Below the pieces are notes generated by a model. It was not told where the DNA came from and did no database searches. It saw only the letters and a list, made by a program, of their open reading frames with translations. The position numbers and the translations under genes were made by a program. A stretch of DNA of 64,000 bases from Planosporangium thailandense. GTDB taxonomy: Bacteria; Actinomycetota; Actinomycetes; Mycobacteriales; Micromonosporaceae. Below are positions 28,267-38,946 of the stretch, piece after piece; the first letter of the stretch is position 1; the number at the start of each line of letters is the position of its first letter. Location: contig NZ_JAATVY010000006.1 of assembly GCF_011947195.1 (NCBI RefSeq), forward strand, positions 124,001 through 188,000, in the 5' to 3' direction.

Positions 28267-29412
28267 TCACGCGTCAGTCTCCTGCAGCCGTGCTTCGATC
28301 GCGGCGGCCAGGCGCTCGCGCAGGTCCTCGACCGGGATCTTGCCGAGCAGCTCGTTGAAGAAGCCGCGAACCACCAGCTTGCGCGCCTCCTCGGCAGGGA
28401 TGCCCCGGGCCTGCAGGTAGAACAGCTGCTCGTCGTCGAAGCGGCCGGTCGCGCTCGCGTGACCCGCGCCGGCGACCTCGCCGGTCTCGATCTCCAGGTT
28501 CGGTACCGAGTCGGCGCGCGCGCCGTCGGTCAGCACCAGGTTGCGGTTGATCTCGTACGTGTCGGTGCCGGTGGCCTCCGCCCGGATGAGCACGTCGCCG
28601 ACCCACACCGTGTGCGCGTCGGCGCCCTGCAACGCGCCGCGGTAGGCGACGTAGCTGCGACAGTCGGGCACCGCGTGGTCGACCAGCAGCCGGTGCTCCA
28701 GGTGCTGGCCCGCGTCGGCGAAGTACAGGCCGTAGGCCTCGCACTCGCCGCCCCGGTCGGCGTACTCGACGCTGGTGTACTGGCGCACCAGGTCACCGCC
28801 GAGCGACACCTGGACGTGGGTGACCTTGGCGTCGCGGCCGAGCCGGAACCGCACGTGCTGGGCCTGGACGGCGTCGCCCGCCCAGTCGGCGACCGTCACG
28901 AACGTCAGCCGCGCGCCACCGCCGACCGACACCTCGACGTTGTCGGCGAGCACCGCCGAGCCGGTCTGCTCCAGCACGAGGGTCGCCTCGGCCAGCTCAC
29001 CGACCTCGACGAAGGTGTGCCCGAACGAGGTACCGTCGGCACCCCCGCCTACGACACGCACCACGGCCGGCTGCTCGGGCGTGGCCCCGCGCGCGACGCT
29101 GATCACCAGCGCCTGCTCGGCGGCCCCGTACGCGAGCGCGCTGATCCGGTCGAACGGGGTCAGCAGGGAGCCGATCCGCGGGTCGTCGCGGTCCACGGTC
29201 GCCACGCTCACGCCGGTCGGCAGCTGCCCGTACTCGTGCTTGGGCGCCGGACCACGCGCGACGTCGGCGGCCGCCGTCGCGAGGCCGCGCAGCCGCTTGA
29301 GCGGCGTGAACCGCCACTCCTCCTCGCGGCCCGTGAGCGCCGGAAAATCGGCAACGTCGTAGGAGCGCAGCGCCTGGGACTTGGTCTTCGGCGGCGCGAT
29401 GGTGTCAGTCAT
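28267..29412 (-). CDS. sufD: Fe-S assembly protein SufD
   Basis: A 381-residue right-handed beta-helix protein, the partner of SufB in the SufBC2D scaffold. The core beta-helix spans about 120-330. The C-terminal helical part has ATGRFDDEQLFYLQARGIP and VVRGFFNELLGKI, shared with SufB. The conserved His of the SufB-SufD interface could be the one in GAGHASATG. It lies 49 bases after sufB. Confidence 0.95.
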   Translation of the reverse strand: MTDTIAPPKTKSQALRSYDVADFPALTGREEEWRFTPLKRLRGLATAAADVARGPAPKHEYGQLPTGVSVATVDRDDPRIGSLLTPFDRISALAYGAAEQALVISVARGATPEQPAVVRVVGGGADGTSFGHTFVEVGELAEATLVLEQTGSAVLADNVEVSVGGGARLTFVTVADWAGDAVQAQHVRFRLGRDAKVTHVQVSLGGDLVRQYTSVEYADRGGECEAYGLYFADAGQHLEHRLLVDHAVPDCRSYVAYRGALQGADAHTVWVGDVLIRAEATGTDTYEINRNLVLTDGARADSVPNLEIETGEVAGAGHASATGRFDDEQLFYLQARGIPAEEARKLVVRGFFNELLGKIPVEDLRERLAAAIEARLQETDA

Positions 29413-29461
29413 GCTTTCCTTCTGTTTCGAAGCTCGACCCGGCCAGATTCAGCTGTCGGCG

Positions 29462-30879
<1,418 letters not shown>

Positions 30880-30883
<4 letters not shown>

Positions 30884-31623
30884 CGGGCGGTCCTCACGAT
30901 CGGATCGGTCTTGTCGTGATCTGACTTGTCTGGCATGCGATAGGTCGGGATGTGCGTGGTGCACACGCCGTCGCCGTTGGCGATCGTCGCCAGTCGCTGC
31001 ACGTGTGTGCCGACGAGCCGCGAGATCACCTGGGTCTCCGCCTCACACAGCTGCGGGAACTCGGCGGCCACGTGCGCGACCGGGCAGTGGTGCTGGCAGA
31101 GCTGGCCGCCGGACGCGATCGTCGACGCGCCCGCGGCGTACCCCTCGGCGGTCAGCGCGCTCGCGAGCGCCTGCGCCCGCGCCATCGGATCGTCGCCGGC
31201 CTCCCGCATCGCCGCGCGGCAGCGCTCCTCGAGCGCCGCGACCTGCGCCGCGGCGAACGCGCTCACGGCCTCCTGGCCGGCGTGCTGCGCGATCCAGCGC
31301 AGCGCGGACGCGGCCAGGTCGTCGTAGGCGTGCGGGAACGACTCGCGCGCGCTGTCGGTGAGGTAGAAGACCTTGGCCGGCCGGCCCCGCCCACGGGGGC
31401 CGCGGACCGGCTGGTCGCGCGCCTCGACCATCCCCTCGCCGAGCATGGCGTCGAGGTGGCGACGGATCGCCGCACAGCTCAGACCGAGCGCCTCGCTCAG
31501 CTCGCTCGTGGTCGCCGACCCGTACTGCAGCAGCAGCTGGGCCACGCGGTCACGGGTGCGCCCGTCGGTCGAATCCTGCTCAGCGGATCCGACACGCTCG
31601 GCGAGCACTGCCGTGTTTTTCAC
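30880..31623 (-). CDS. sufR: Fe-S cluster-sensing repressor SufR
   Basis: A 247-residue winged-helix repressor heading the suf operon. The N-terminal winged helix (about 20-90) has [14 protein letters not shown], then [11 protein letters not shown], and a basic wing [10 protein letters not shown]. The C-terminal part has the Cys cluster region [20 protein letters not shown], with a further Cys in DGVCTTH, suitable for binding a [4Fe-4S] cluster. The GTG at 31623 is chosen because a promoter 7 bases upstream would give a leaderless message; an upstream in-frame start at 31659 would run through that promoter. A SufR-type palindrome overlaps this start. Confidence 0.93.
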
Positions 31624-31634
31624 AACACCAGTGT
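31620..31634 (-). promoter_or_regulatory. SufR operator
   Basis: Read toward sufR the site is ACACT-GGTGT-TGTGA. It equals the ACACT-N5-TGTGA palindrome that I recall being reported for mycobacterial SufR at its own promoter. It covers the end of the -10 hexamer, the predicted start point and the GTG start codon, so bound SufR should block initiation. Confidence 0.75.
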
Positions 31635-31659
31635 TACGTATTTCCTTCCCCGCGCGCAA
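31631..31659 (-). promoter_or_regulatory. suf operon promoter
   Basis: On the minus strand TTGCGC (31654-31659) and TAACAC (31631-31636) are separated by exactly 17 bases. The -10 ends 7 bases before the sufR GTG, which fits a leaderless transcript. Confidence 0.6.
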
Positions 31660-31731
31660 ACCCGCGCCCCGGTGACCCGGACCACTCGCCGTAGCCGCGA
31701 CGCGGACGGCCGGATGGGTGGCCGGGGTCAG

Positions 31732-31737
31732 TACGAT
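31732..31737 (+). promoter_or_regulatory. Candidate -10 box for ctaA
   Basis: TACGAT ends 7 bases before the ctaA GTG, which again fits a leaderless start; no clear -35 is seen. The sufR operator lies about 100 bases away on the other side of this divergent region. Confidence 0.45.
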
Positions 31738-31744
31738 CGCTCAG

Positions 31745-32689
31745 GTGAGCTCCATCCGCCGGATTCTCGGCGCGCCCGTCCTGCTGCGCCGTCTCGCCCT
31801 CGCCTCCCTGGTCGCCAACGTCGTGCTGGTCGGCACCGGCGGCGCCGTCCGACTGACCGGCTCCGGCCTCGGCTGTCCGACCTGGCCGCGCTGCACCGGC
31901 GCCTCGTACGTCACGACCTCCGCCATGGGCGCGCACGGCGTGATCGAGTTCGGCAACCGCACCCTCACGTTCGTCGTCGGCGTGCTGGCGCTCGCCTGCG
32001 TCGTGTGCGCGTACTACCAGCGCCCGCGCAGCCGCCCGCTGACGCTGTGGTCGGTGCTGGTGCTCGCCGGCATCCCGGCCCAGGCCGTGATCGGCGGCAT
32101 CACGGTGCTGACCAAGCTCAACCCGTGGGTGGTCGCGCTGCACTTCCTGGCCTCGATGGCGGTCATCGCCGCGGCCTACCAGCTGTGGGTACGCACGGCC
32201 GGCGCCCCGGCCGGCGCAACGCTCCCCCGCCCCCTCGCGGCGCTGCCCCGGCTGACCGCCGTCGTCACGGTGGCGGTCCTGGCGGTCGGGACGATCGTCA
32301 CCGGCAGCGGCCCGCACGCGGGCGACGCGCACGCCCGGCGCACCGGGCTCGACCCGCAGGAGATCTCCCAACTGCACGCCGACGCCGTGTTCCTACTGCT
32401 GGGCCTGTCGGTGGCACTGTGGTACGCGCTGCGCGCCGTGGGTGCGCCGACGGCCGCGCGCCGGGCGGCGGCCTGGCTGATCGGCGTCGAACTGGCGCAG
32501 GGCGTCATCGGCTTCGTGCAGTACTTCACGCATCTGCCGATCCTCGCCGTCGGGCTGCACATGCTCGGCGCCAGCCTCGTGTGGGTGGCCGCTCTCGCGG
32601 TGCTGGAGACGACGCGGCCGGGCGCGCCTGCGACGGCGCCCGCGGCGCCGGCGCAGGCGCGCCCGGCCGTGCTCACCCCGACGTCATGA
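31745..32689 (+). CDS. ctaA: Heme A synthase (COX15/CtaA)
   Basis: A 314-residue membrane enzyme oxidising the C8 methyl of heme O to give heme A for cytochrome c oxidase. Eight helices are expected. Heme-ligand His candidates, one per key helix, are in MGAHGVIEFGNR, VALHFLASM, ISQLHADAVF and VGLHMLGAS. RLTGSGLGCPTWPRC supplies the conserved Cys pair of the first loop. The Ala/Pro-rich C-terminal tail is dispensable-looking. The GTG at 31745 follows a good -10 hexamer. The TGA overlaps the first bases of a 48-nt palindrome. Confidence 0.94.
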   Translation: MSSIRRILGAPVLLRRLALASLVANVVLVGTGGAVRLTGSGLGCPTWPRCTGASYVTTSAMGAHGVIEFGNRTLTFVVGVLALACVVCAYYQRPRSRPLTLWSVLVLAGIPAQAVIGGITVLTKLNPWVVALHFLASMAVIAAAYQLWVRTAGAPAGATLPRPLAALPRLTAVVTVAVLAVGTIVTGSGPHAGDAHARRTGLDPQEISQLHADAVFLLLGLSVALWYALRAVGAPTAARRAAAWLIGVELAQGVIGFVQYFTHLPILAVGLHMLGASLVWVAALAVLETTRPGAPATAPAAPAQARPAVLTPTS

Positions 32690-32735
32690 TCCCGGAGACT
32701 TTTCCGGGTCAGGACCCGGAAAAGTCTCCGGGATC
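32688..32735. terminator. 48-nt GATC-bounded palindrome (family copy 4)
   Basis: Perfect 23-base arms (GATCCCGGAGACTTTTCCGG... and complement) with only AG between them. The first two bases lie in the ctaA TGA. A third, partial arm copy, GGAAAAGTCTCCGGATC, follows at 32739-32755 and runs into the stop of the converging ATP-grasp gene, as if the right arm had been duplicated. Confidence 0.75.
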
Positions 32736-32753
32736 AATGGAAAAGTCTCCGGA

Positions 32754-33665
32754 TCATGAGAAAACGCGGGCCGCGATCGCGTCCGCGAGCCGCTCAGCGG
32801 CGCCGGCGGACCGGTCCAGGAACAGCGACGGCTCGGTGAGCTCCAGCTCGACCAGTACCGGCGACGCCTGCGGGCCGGAGATCAGGTCGACGCGGGCGTA
32901 CAGCAGCCGGTCCGCGCCGCCGGGGATGGTCGCGAGGACCTTCTCCGCGACCTCGAGCTGAGCGGGCGACGGTTCCCGGGCGGTGATGCGCTCGGGACGG
33001 TACAGCCCCGTGGCGCCCGGTACGTCCGGGCCGTCCAGCATCGGCCCCTTGCGGATGGCGTGGCTGAACCGGCCGTTGAAGAACATCAAGCCGGTCTCGC
33101 CCTCGGTGTCGACGGCGGCGAGGTACGGCTGGACCATGACGAGACGGCCGGCCGCCTGCAGCCGCGCCACGTGGGCGGCCGCGAGTTCGCGGTGGGCCGG
33201 GTCGGCGAGGTCGTAGCGGCCGGTGTCCCGGCTGCCGGCGCTCACCGCGGGTTTGACGACGTACTCGCCGCCGGCCGGCGGGCTCCAGCCGTCACCGGGG
33301 CGCACCCAGTCGGTCGGCACCACCGGCACTCCGGCGTCGGCGAGCATCTCCAGGTAGGTCTTCTCGGTGTTCCAGGCCACGACGTCGGCCGGGTTCGCCA
33401 GCCGCGGGACCCCGCGGGCCCACTCGACGAAGCTCTCCCGCCGGTCGGTGTAGTCCCAGGGCGAGCGGAGGACGGCCAGGTCGTAGCCGGCCCAGTCGAC
33501 GCTCGGGTCGTCCCATACCGCCGGCTCGGCGCGTACGCCCCGCGCGGCGAGGGGCTCGATGACCAGACGGTCGTCGGGCTCCAGGTCCGGCAGGTCGGCG
33601 CACGTAACAAGGGCGACCCGGGCATCAGCCCGGGTCGCACCGTGGGGGGTAATCCTTTCCGTCAC
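32754..33665 (-). CDS. ATP-grasp domain protein
   Basis: A 303-residue ATP-grasp-fold protein, probably an ATP-dependent carboxylate-amine or amino-acid ligase with unknown substrate. The preATP part has VALVTCADLPDLEPDDRL. ATP-binding segments are EYVVKPAVSAGSRDTGRY and GRLVMVQPYLAAVDTEGE, and the metal-binding end is ARVDLISG...LVELELTEPSLFL. Homologues are annotated only as hypothetical or as glutathione-synthetase-like. The GTG start overlaps the TGA of the small gene upstream (GTGA), which supports it despite an N-terminal extension of about 15 residues. A strong hairpin lies in those first codons. Confidence 0.85.
   Translation of the reverse strand: MTERITPHGATRADARVALVTCADLPDLEPDDRLVIEPLAARGVRAEPAVWDDPSVDWAGYDLAVLRSPWDYTDRRESFVEWARGVPRLANPADVVAWNTEKTYLEMLADAGVPVVPTDWVRPGDGWSPPAGGEYVVKPAVSAGSRDTGRYDLADPAHRELAAAHVARLQAAGRLVMVQPYLAAVDTEGETGLMFFNGRFSHAIRKGPMLDGPDVPGATGLYRPERITAREPSPAQLEVAEKVLATIPGGADRLLYARVDLISGPQASPVLVELELTEPSLFLDRSAGAAERLADAIAARVFS
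33613..33638 (-). other. Hairpin inside the first codons of the ATP-grasp gene
   Basis: Perfect 11-base arms GCGACCCGGGC with a 4-base loop lie about 27 bases after the coupled GTG start. A stem this strong just inside a reading frame could hinder new initiation and favour re-initiation by ribosomes arriving from the upstream gene. Confidence 0.6.
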
Positions 33666-33985
33666 CGCGCGAGAGCCCGCCGTCCCATCGCACGCCAGGT
33701 GTCGTGGTCTGGCCGCATCTGCTCGATCAATTCGCGCTCCCACTGGTTCTCTACGGCAACGCCGGCCCTGGTGCAGGCCTGCCGAGCGATGTCGGTGCTG
33801 GGGGCGAACTGGTCAGCCCAGGCACCGTCTTCACCGACGAGCACGATGCGAGCACCGCGCCGCCCGACGTACTCGACGACTGCCTTCGCTCCGCCGTGGT
33901 CTCCGGCGAACGACCTGATCCCGTCGACAAGGTTGCCGGGGACAGGCGGATCAAGGGTCATCGTGGTATCGGAACCTTCTGCCAT
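33662..33985 (-). CDS. Small conserved-looking protein of unknown function
   Basis: A 107-residue soluble, slightly acidic protein that I do not recognise. The middle (AKAVVEYVGRRGARIVLVGEDG) suggests a small alpha/beta fold, and the C-terminal half is helical (QWERELIEQMRPDHDTWRAMGRRA). The ATG at 33985 is preferred because TACGGT lies 7 bases upstream, a leaderless arrangement. The frame stays open for 62 more codons upstream, but that stretch has a different, AT-rich composition. The stop overlaps the ATP-grasp start (GTGA), so the two are a co-translated pair and may act together. Confidence 0.65.
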   Translation of the reverse strand: MAEGSDTTMTLDPPVPGNLVDGIRSFAGDHGGAKAVVEYVGRRGARIVLVGEDGAWADQFAPSTDIARQACTRAGVAVENQWERELIEQMRPDHDTWRAMGRRALAR

Positions 33986-33992
33986 GAACGAC

Positions 33993-33998
33993 ACCGTA
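33993..33998 (-). promoter_or_regulatory. Candidate -10 box for the small gene/ATP-grasp pair
   Basis: TACGGT on the minus strand ends 7 bases before the ATG at 33985, consistent with a leaderless transcript. Confidence 0.4.
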
Positions 33999-34242
33999 AC
34001 CACAGTCACCGTCAAAGTCGCGCAACTCAATGGCGATTTGTGACAACCATTACTTGACGAGGAAATAATGTTTGGGACTTGGAGGGTCGCATTTGGGACA
34101 AAACCGCGTAAGAGCCACCGACAAATGTCGCACTGCCGACACGCGCGACACGCCAGGGACCTGTGCGACACGCGGGAACCGGCGCGTCACCGCCAAACCC
34201 GGACATTGAACCGATTGACGCCAATGGATTAATACCGGGGTA
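33999..34242. other. Relatively AT-rich intergenic region with repeated short words
   Basis: No gene is seen. GCGACAC-like words recur at about 34136-34166, the inverted repeat CGACA-N2-TGTCG lies at about 34121-34132, and TTTGGGAC occurs twice (about 34071 and 34092). The base composition is clearly less GC-rich than its surroundings. It probably holds control sites for the minus-strand small gene and perhaps the ctaB 3' end. Confidence 0.4.
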
Positions 34243-35226
34243 TCAGTGGATGAGTGCGTCCACCGAAATCGCGATCGACAGGATCGTCAAATAGGTCGTC
34301 GACCAGTGGAACAGGCGCATCGGCTTGACCGGCTCGTCACGGCGCGCCCGCGCGTACACGCGGTGCGCCTCCAGCACGAAGAGCGCGCCCACCACCAGCG
34401 CGGTCACCCCGTACAAGGGGCTCATTCCCAGCGCCCAGAGCGCCATCGACGCGGCCAGGGTCAGCCAGGTGTAGATGACCGAGTGCAGGCCCACCTTGCG
34501 CAGGGAGGCCACGACCGGAAGCATCGGGATCCCGGCGCGCGCGTAGTCGTCCTTGCACTTGATCGCCAGCGCCCAGAAGTGCGGCGGCTGCCACAGGAAC
34601 ACCACCGCGAACATCGCCCAGGCCGGCCACGCCAGGCCGCCGGTCACGGCCGCCCAGCCGATCAGCACCGGCATCGCACCGCAGACGCCGCCCCAGAAGG
34701 TGTTGGCCGGCGTGGTGCGCTTGAGCCACAGCGTGTAGACGAGGTCGTAGTAGGCGATGGCCACCGCGGTCAGCCCCGCGGCGAGCAGATTCGTGAATGC
34801 CGCCATCAGCGACACCGAGATGACCGCGAGGACCAGCCCGAACACGAGCGCCGACCGGGGCCCGATCGTGTGGGCCGGCAGCGGCCGCTTGGACGTACGA
34901 CGCATCAGCGGGTCGATGTCGCGGTCGATGTAGCAGTTGAGGGCGTTGGCCGCGCCGGCGGCGAGCGCTCCCCCGACCAGCGTCACGAGCATCAACCACA
35001 CCGACGGCACCCGGTGCCGGGCGAGCAACATCGCCGGCACCGTGGTCACGAGGAGCAGCTCGACGATGCGAGGCTTGGTCAGCGCCAGGTACGCCTGGAA
35101 GACCGCCTTGGGCCGCGAGCGCGGCGGGACGACCTCACGGATCACCGTGGGGCGCAGGGGCACCTCGTTCCTGGCCTGGGCCTCCGGCTCTGCGGCGGAC
35201 GGGGCGCGGTCGGCGAGCGTGCTCAC
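34243..35226 (-). CDS. ctaB: Protoheme IX farnesyltransferase (heme O synthase)
   Basis: A 327-residue UbiA-family prenyltransferase that adds farnesyl to heme B, the step before CtaA. Nine helices are expected. The allylic diphosphate motif is [18 protein letters not shown] (about 95-112). The second motif region is [17 protein letters not shown], and heme-side residues lie in [19 protein letters not shown]. The GTG at 35226 is chosen; 19 further in-frame residues are possible. It lies beside ctaA, with the ATP-grasp pair between them, and is divergent from tkt. Confidence 0.95.
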   Translation of the reverse strand: MSTLADRAPSAAEPEAQARNEVPLRPTVIREVVPPRSRPKAVFQAYLALTKPRIVELLLVTTVPAMLLARHRVPSVWLMLVTLVGGALAAGAANALNCYIDRDIDPLMRRTSKRPLPAHTIGPRSALVFGLVLAVISVSLMAAFTNLLAAGLTAVAIAYYDLVYTLWLKRTTPANTFWGGVCGAMPVLIGWAAVTGGLAWPAWAMFAVVFLWQPPHFWALAIKCKDDYARAGIPMLPVVASLRKVGLHSVIYTWLTLAASMALWALGMSPLYGVTALVVGALFVLEAHRVYARARRDEPVKPMRLFHWSTTYLTILSIAISVDALIH

Positions 35227-35554
35227 CGCTGCCACCCTCGGACAACTGACCGCCCGGGTGGGAATATCACGCGGGATTGCCACCTTCCGGCATCGGCTTG
35301 GCGAGCGGGCGAGCCCGACGACCGCCAGGGTGAAGACAACGAATCGTAGAACACGCGGCAGGCCGTACAGATGCCGCCCCGCCGGGCATTGCGCGCCACG
35401 TCACACTCCCCGCGACCCGCCGTCGCTAACGATGCGCGATAACTGGCCGACCGGTGCTTTGCGATCCGTCGCGGTGGGTAGGGTGATCTATGACGGCTCA
35501 TCGGCGTGCCGCCCACCCGATCTCACCTACGGAGCCTGAAGGAGCAGCACCGAA
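35227..35554. promoter_or_regulatory. Divergent ctaB/tkt control region
   Basis: A 328-base spacer with no gene that I can support. TAGGGT at about 35480 resembles an actinobacterial -10 for tkt, with a TTGCGA-like -35 about 14 bases upstream, which is short. I see no riboswitch or tRNA. The ctaB promoter should also be here but is not obvious. Confidence 0.4.
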
Positions 35555-37660
35555 GTGACTCAGCTGAACTGGTCCGACCTTGACCGTCGCGCGGTCGACA
35601 CCGTCCGTGTCCTCGCCATGGACGCGGTCGAGGAGGCCGGCAGCGGCCACCCCGGCACGGCCATGAGCATGGCCCCCGCCGCCTACCTGCTCTTCCAGCG
35701 GGTGATGCGCCACGATCCGACCGACCCGCACTGGCTGGGTAGGGACCGGTTCGTGCTGTCGATGGGGCACTCCAGCCTCACCCTGTACATCCAGCTCTTC
35801 CTGTCCGGGTACGGGCTGAGCCTGCAGGACCTGCAGCAGCTTCGCCAGTGGGGATCGCTCACGCCGGGCCACCCGGAGCACGGCCACACGGTCGGGGTCG
35901 AGACCACGACCGGGCCGCTCGGGCAGGGCGTGGCCAACGCGGTCGGCATGGCGATGGCGGCGCGCCGCGAACGCGGGCTGTTCGACCCGGACACGCCGCT
36001 CGGGGAGAGCCCGTTCGACCACTTCATCTACGCGTTCTGCTCCGACGGCGACCTGGAGGAGGGCATCAGCCACGAGGCGGGCTCGCTGGCCGGCCACCAG
36101 AAGCTGGGCAACCTGATCCTGGTCTACGACAACAACCAGATCTCGATCGAGGACAACACCAACATCGCGTTCTCGGAGAACGTCTCGGAGCGCTTCGCCG
36201 CGTACGGCTGGCACGTCCAGGACGTGAACTGGCGCGGCGAGGACGGCTACCACGAGGACGTCGAGGCGCTGTACCGCGCGTTCGAGGAGGCCAAGGCGGT
36301 CACCGACCGGCCGTCGTTCATCAACCTGCGCACGATCATCGCCTGGCCGGCGCCCACCAAGCAGAACACCGGCAAGTCGCACGGGTCGGCGCTCGGCGCG
36401 GCCGAGGTCTCGGCGACCAAGAAGATCCTCGGCTTCGACCCCGACCGGTCATTCCAGGTCGACGACGACGTCCTCAAGCACTCCCGCGAGCTGATCGAGC
36501 GGGGCCGGCAGGCGCGCGCGCCGTGGGACAAGCAGTTCGAGTCCTGGCGGGAGGCCAACCCGGAGCGCGCGGCGCTGCTGGACCGCCTGCTCGCGCGCAA
36601 GCTCCCCGCCGGCTGGCTGGAGTCGCTGCCCGAGTTCCCCGCCGACGAGAAGGGCATCGCCACCCGGGCCGCCTCCGGCAAGGTCATCAACGCGATCGCG
36701 CCGGTCCTGCCGGAGCTGTGGGGCGGCTCGGCCGACCTCGCCGAGAGCAACAACACCACGATCGAGGGCGCGCCGTCGTTCGTGCCGCCCGAGCACGCGA
36801 CCAAGGCGTTCCCCGGCGACTGGTACGGCCGGACGCTGCACTTCGGCATCCGCGAGCACGCCATGGGCGCGATCCTCAACGGCATCACCCTGCACGGCCC
36901 GACCCGCCCGTACGGCGGCACCTTCCTGGTCTTCAGCGACTACATGCGCCCGGCCGTGCGGCTCGCCGCGCTGATGAAGCAGCCCGTGATCTACGTCTGG
37001 ACGCACGACTCGATCGGGCTCGGTGAGGACGGACCGACCCACCAGCCGGTGGAGCAGCTCACCGCGCTGCGCGCCATCCCCGGCCTCGACGTGGTACGCC
37101 CCGCCGACGCCAACGAGACCGCCCAGGCGTGGCGGCTCGCGCTCGGCCACAACGACCGGCCGACCGCGCTGTGCCTGACCCGGCAGAACGTCCCGACCCT
37201 CGACCGGACCAAGTTCGCGTCGGCCGAGGGCGTCGCCCGCGGCGGATACACCCTGATCGACGCCTCCAACGGCCAGCCGGAGGTCATCCTCATGGCCAGC
37301 GGCTCGGAGGTGCACCTGTGCGTGGCGGCCCGCGAGCGGCTGGAGGCCGACGGCGTGCCCACCCGCGTCGTGTCGATGCCCTGCCAGGAGTGGTTCCGCG
37401 CTCAGGACCGCGCCTACCAGCAGGAGGTGCTGCCGTCCGGCGTCCGGGCCCGGGTGTCGGTGGAGGCCGGCATCGCGATGTCGTGGCGCGACCTGGTCGG
37501 CAACTGCGGCGAATGCGTCAGCCTTGAACACTACGGGGCCAGCGCGCCGTACAAGGTCCTGTACGAGCAGTTCGGCTTCACCCCGGACCACGTCGTGGCG
37601 GCGGCGCACGCGTCGTTGGCGCGCTGCAGCGCGATCAAGGGCGAAACCACCGGCAACTGA
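35555..37660 (+). CDS. tkt: Transketolase
   Basis: A 701-residue thiamine-diphosphate enzyme of the non-oxidative pentose phosphate pathway. Cofactor motif: [18 protein letters not shown] to [11 protein letters not shown]. Substrate-binding His are in [10 protein letters not shown] and [10 protein letters not shown], the Pyr-domain Glu is in [12 protein letters not shown], and the late segment is [25 protein letters not shown] precedes the GTG start by 11 bases. It is the first gene of tkt-tal-pgi-zwf-opcA-pgl; the tal start is 25 bases after its stop. Confidence 0.98.
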   Translation: MTQLNWSDLDRRAVDTVRVLAMDAVEEAGSGHPGTAMSMAPAAYLLFQRVMRHDPTDPHWLGRDRFVLSMGHSSLTLYIQLFLSGYGLSLQDLQQLRQWGSLTPGHPEHGHTVGVETTTGPLGQGVANAVGMAMAARRERGLFDPDTPLGESPFDHFIYAFCSDGDLEEGISHEAGSLAGHQKLGNLILVYDNNQISIEDNTNIAFSENVSERFAAYGWHVQDVNWRGEDGYHEDVEALYRAFEEAKAVTDRPSFINLRTIIAWPAPTKQNTGKSHGSALGAAEVSATKKILGFDPDRSFQVDDDVLKHSRELIERGRQARAPWDKQFESWREANPERAALLDRLLARKLPAGWLESLPEFPADEKGIATRAASGKVINAIAPVLPELWGGSADLAESNNTTIEGAPSFVPPEHATKAFPGDWYGRTLHFGIREHAMGAILNGITLHGPTRPYGGTFLVFSDYMRPAVRLAALMKQPVIYVWTHDSIGLGEDGPTHQPVEQLTALRAIPGLDVVRPADANETAQAWRLALGHNDRPTALCLTRQNVPTLDRTKFASAEGVARGGYTLIDASNGQPEVILMASGSEVHLCVAARERLEADGVPTRVVSMPCQEWFRAQDRAYQQEVLPSGVRARVSVEAGIAMSWRDLVGNCGECVSLEHYGASAPYKVLYEQFGFTPDHVVAAAHASLARCSAIKGETTGN

Positions 37661-37685
37661 ACCAACTGAACTTCAGGGAGCGACG

Positions 37686-38852
37686 ATGAGCGACAGGCTG
37701 GCGCAGTTGGCCGCCGCCGGGGTGGCGATCTGGCTGGACGACCTTTCCCGTGTGCGCCTCGTAACGGGTGGCCTGGACAAGCTGCGGCGGGAGTGCCACG
37801 TGTCCGGCGTCACCACCAACCCCACCATTTTCGCCAAGGCCCTCAGCGACGCCGACGTCTACGCCGACCAGATCAAGGAACTGGCCGCGCGGGGCGTCGA
37901 GATCGAAGAGGCGACCCGGATGCTCACCACGTACGACGTGCGCTGGGCGTGCGACGTGATGCGCCCGTCGTACGACGTCTCCAAGGGCCTCGACGGTCGG
38001 GTCTCCATCGAGGTCGACCCGCGGCTGGCCAAGGACACCGAGCGCACCAAGGCCGAGGCCAAGGCGCTGTGGTGGCTGGTCGACCGGCCGAACCTGTTCA
38101 TCAAGATCCCGGCTACCGTCGAGGGCCTGCCGGCGATCTCCGCCGCGCTCGCCGACGGGATCAGCGTGAACGTCACGCTGATCTTCAGCCTCGAGCGGTA
38201 CGACCAGGTGATGGACGCGTTCATGACCGGCCTGGAGCAGGCGAAGGCGAACGGCCACGACCTGTCCACGATCGGTTCGGTCGCCTCGTTCTTCGTGTCG
38301 CGGGTCGACAGCGAGGTCGACAAGCGCCTGGACAAGATCGGCACGCCGGAGGCGGCGGCGCTGAAGGGCAAGGCGGCGATCGCCAACGCCCGGTTGGCGT
38401 ACCAGCACTACGAGAAGGCGTTCAGCAGCGACCGCTGGCGCACCCTCGCCGACGCGGGTGCCCGACCGCAGCGGCCGCTGTGGGCCTCCACGTCGACGAA
38501 GAACCCGGACTACCGCGACGTGATGTACGTCGAGGAGCTGATCGCCCCGGGCGTGGTCAACACGATGCCGGAGCCGACGATCCACGCGTACGCCGACCAC
38601 GGCGAGGTACGGGGCGACACCATCACCCCGTACTACGCCGACGCGCAGCAGGTCCTCGACGACCTGGGCCGGCTCGGCATCGACTACGACGACGTGGTCG
38701 ACGTGCTCGAGCGCGAGGGTGTGGAGAAGTTCGCGGCGAGTTGGAACGAGCTTCTCGACGGTGTCACCAAGTCGCTGGAGGCTGCGAAGTCAGGTGCGGA
38801 CGACCCGGGTAAGGCCGCGGCGGGCTGCGCCAAAACTGAAGCCCAGCAGTGA
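37686..38852 (+). CDS. tal: Transaldolase
   Basis: A 388-residue transaldolase of the long actinobacterial/cyanobacterial type. The Schiff-base Lys is in LFIKIPAT, and the conserved opening is WLDDLSR...GVTTNPTIF. Other marks are [13 protein letters not shown] and [21 protein letters not shown]. It transfers a dihydroxyacetone unit between sugar phosphates. The ATG follows AGGGAGCGACG. A spacer of 94 bases separates it from pgi. The frame continues open upstream through tkt but the family start is at MSDRLAQL. Confidence 0.97.
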   Translation: MSDRLAQLAAAGVAIWLDDLSRVRLVTGGLDKLRRECHVSGVTTNPTIFAKALSDADVYADQIKELAARGVEIEEATRMLTTYDVRWACDVMRPSYDVSKGLDGRVSIEVDPRLAKDTERTKAEAKALWWLVDRPNLFIKIPATVEGLPAISAALADGISVNVTLIFSLERYDQVMDAFMTGLEQAKANGHDLSTIGSVASFFVSRVDSEVDKRLDKIGTPEAAALKGKAAIANARLAYQHYEKAFSSDRWRTLADAGARPQRPLWASTSTKNPDYRDVMYVEELIAPGVVNTMPEPTIHAYADHGEVRGDTITPYYADAQQVLDDLGRLGIDYDDVVDVLEREGVEKFAASWNELLDGVTKSLEAAKSGADDPGKAAAGCAKTEAQQ

Positions 38853-38946
38853 GCCCGGCGGACCGCCGGGCGGCACGGGAGGACGGTCGAGCGCCAGCGA
38901 GCCGGGGGGCACCGGCCCGGTGGTACACGGCAAGAGAGACCAACCG

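Noticed and set aside
31624-31659. Longer SufR start 12 codons upstream
   Set aside because: It would place the promoter and operator inside the reading frame.
33986-34171. 62-codon N-terminal extension of the small gene upstream of the ATP-grasp gene
   Set aside because: Composition and codon use differ sharply from the rest, and a leaderless -10 lies just before the internal ATG.
35227-35554. Riboswitch or small RNA between ctaB and tkt
   Set aside because: No recognisable conserved RNA motif and no strong structured element; only promoter-like words.
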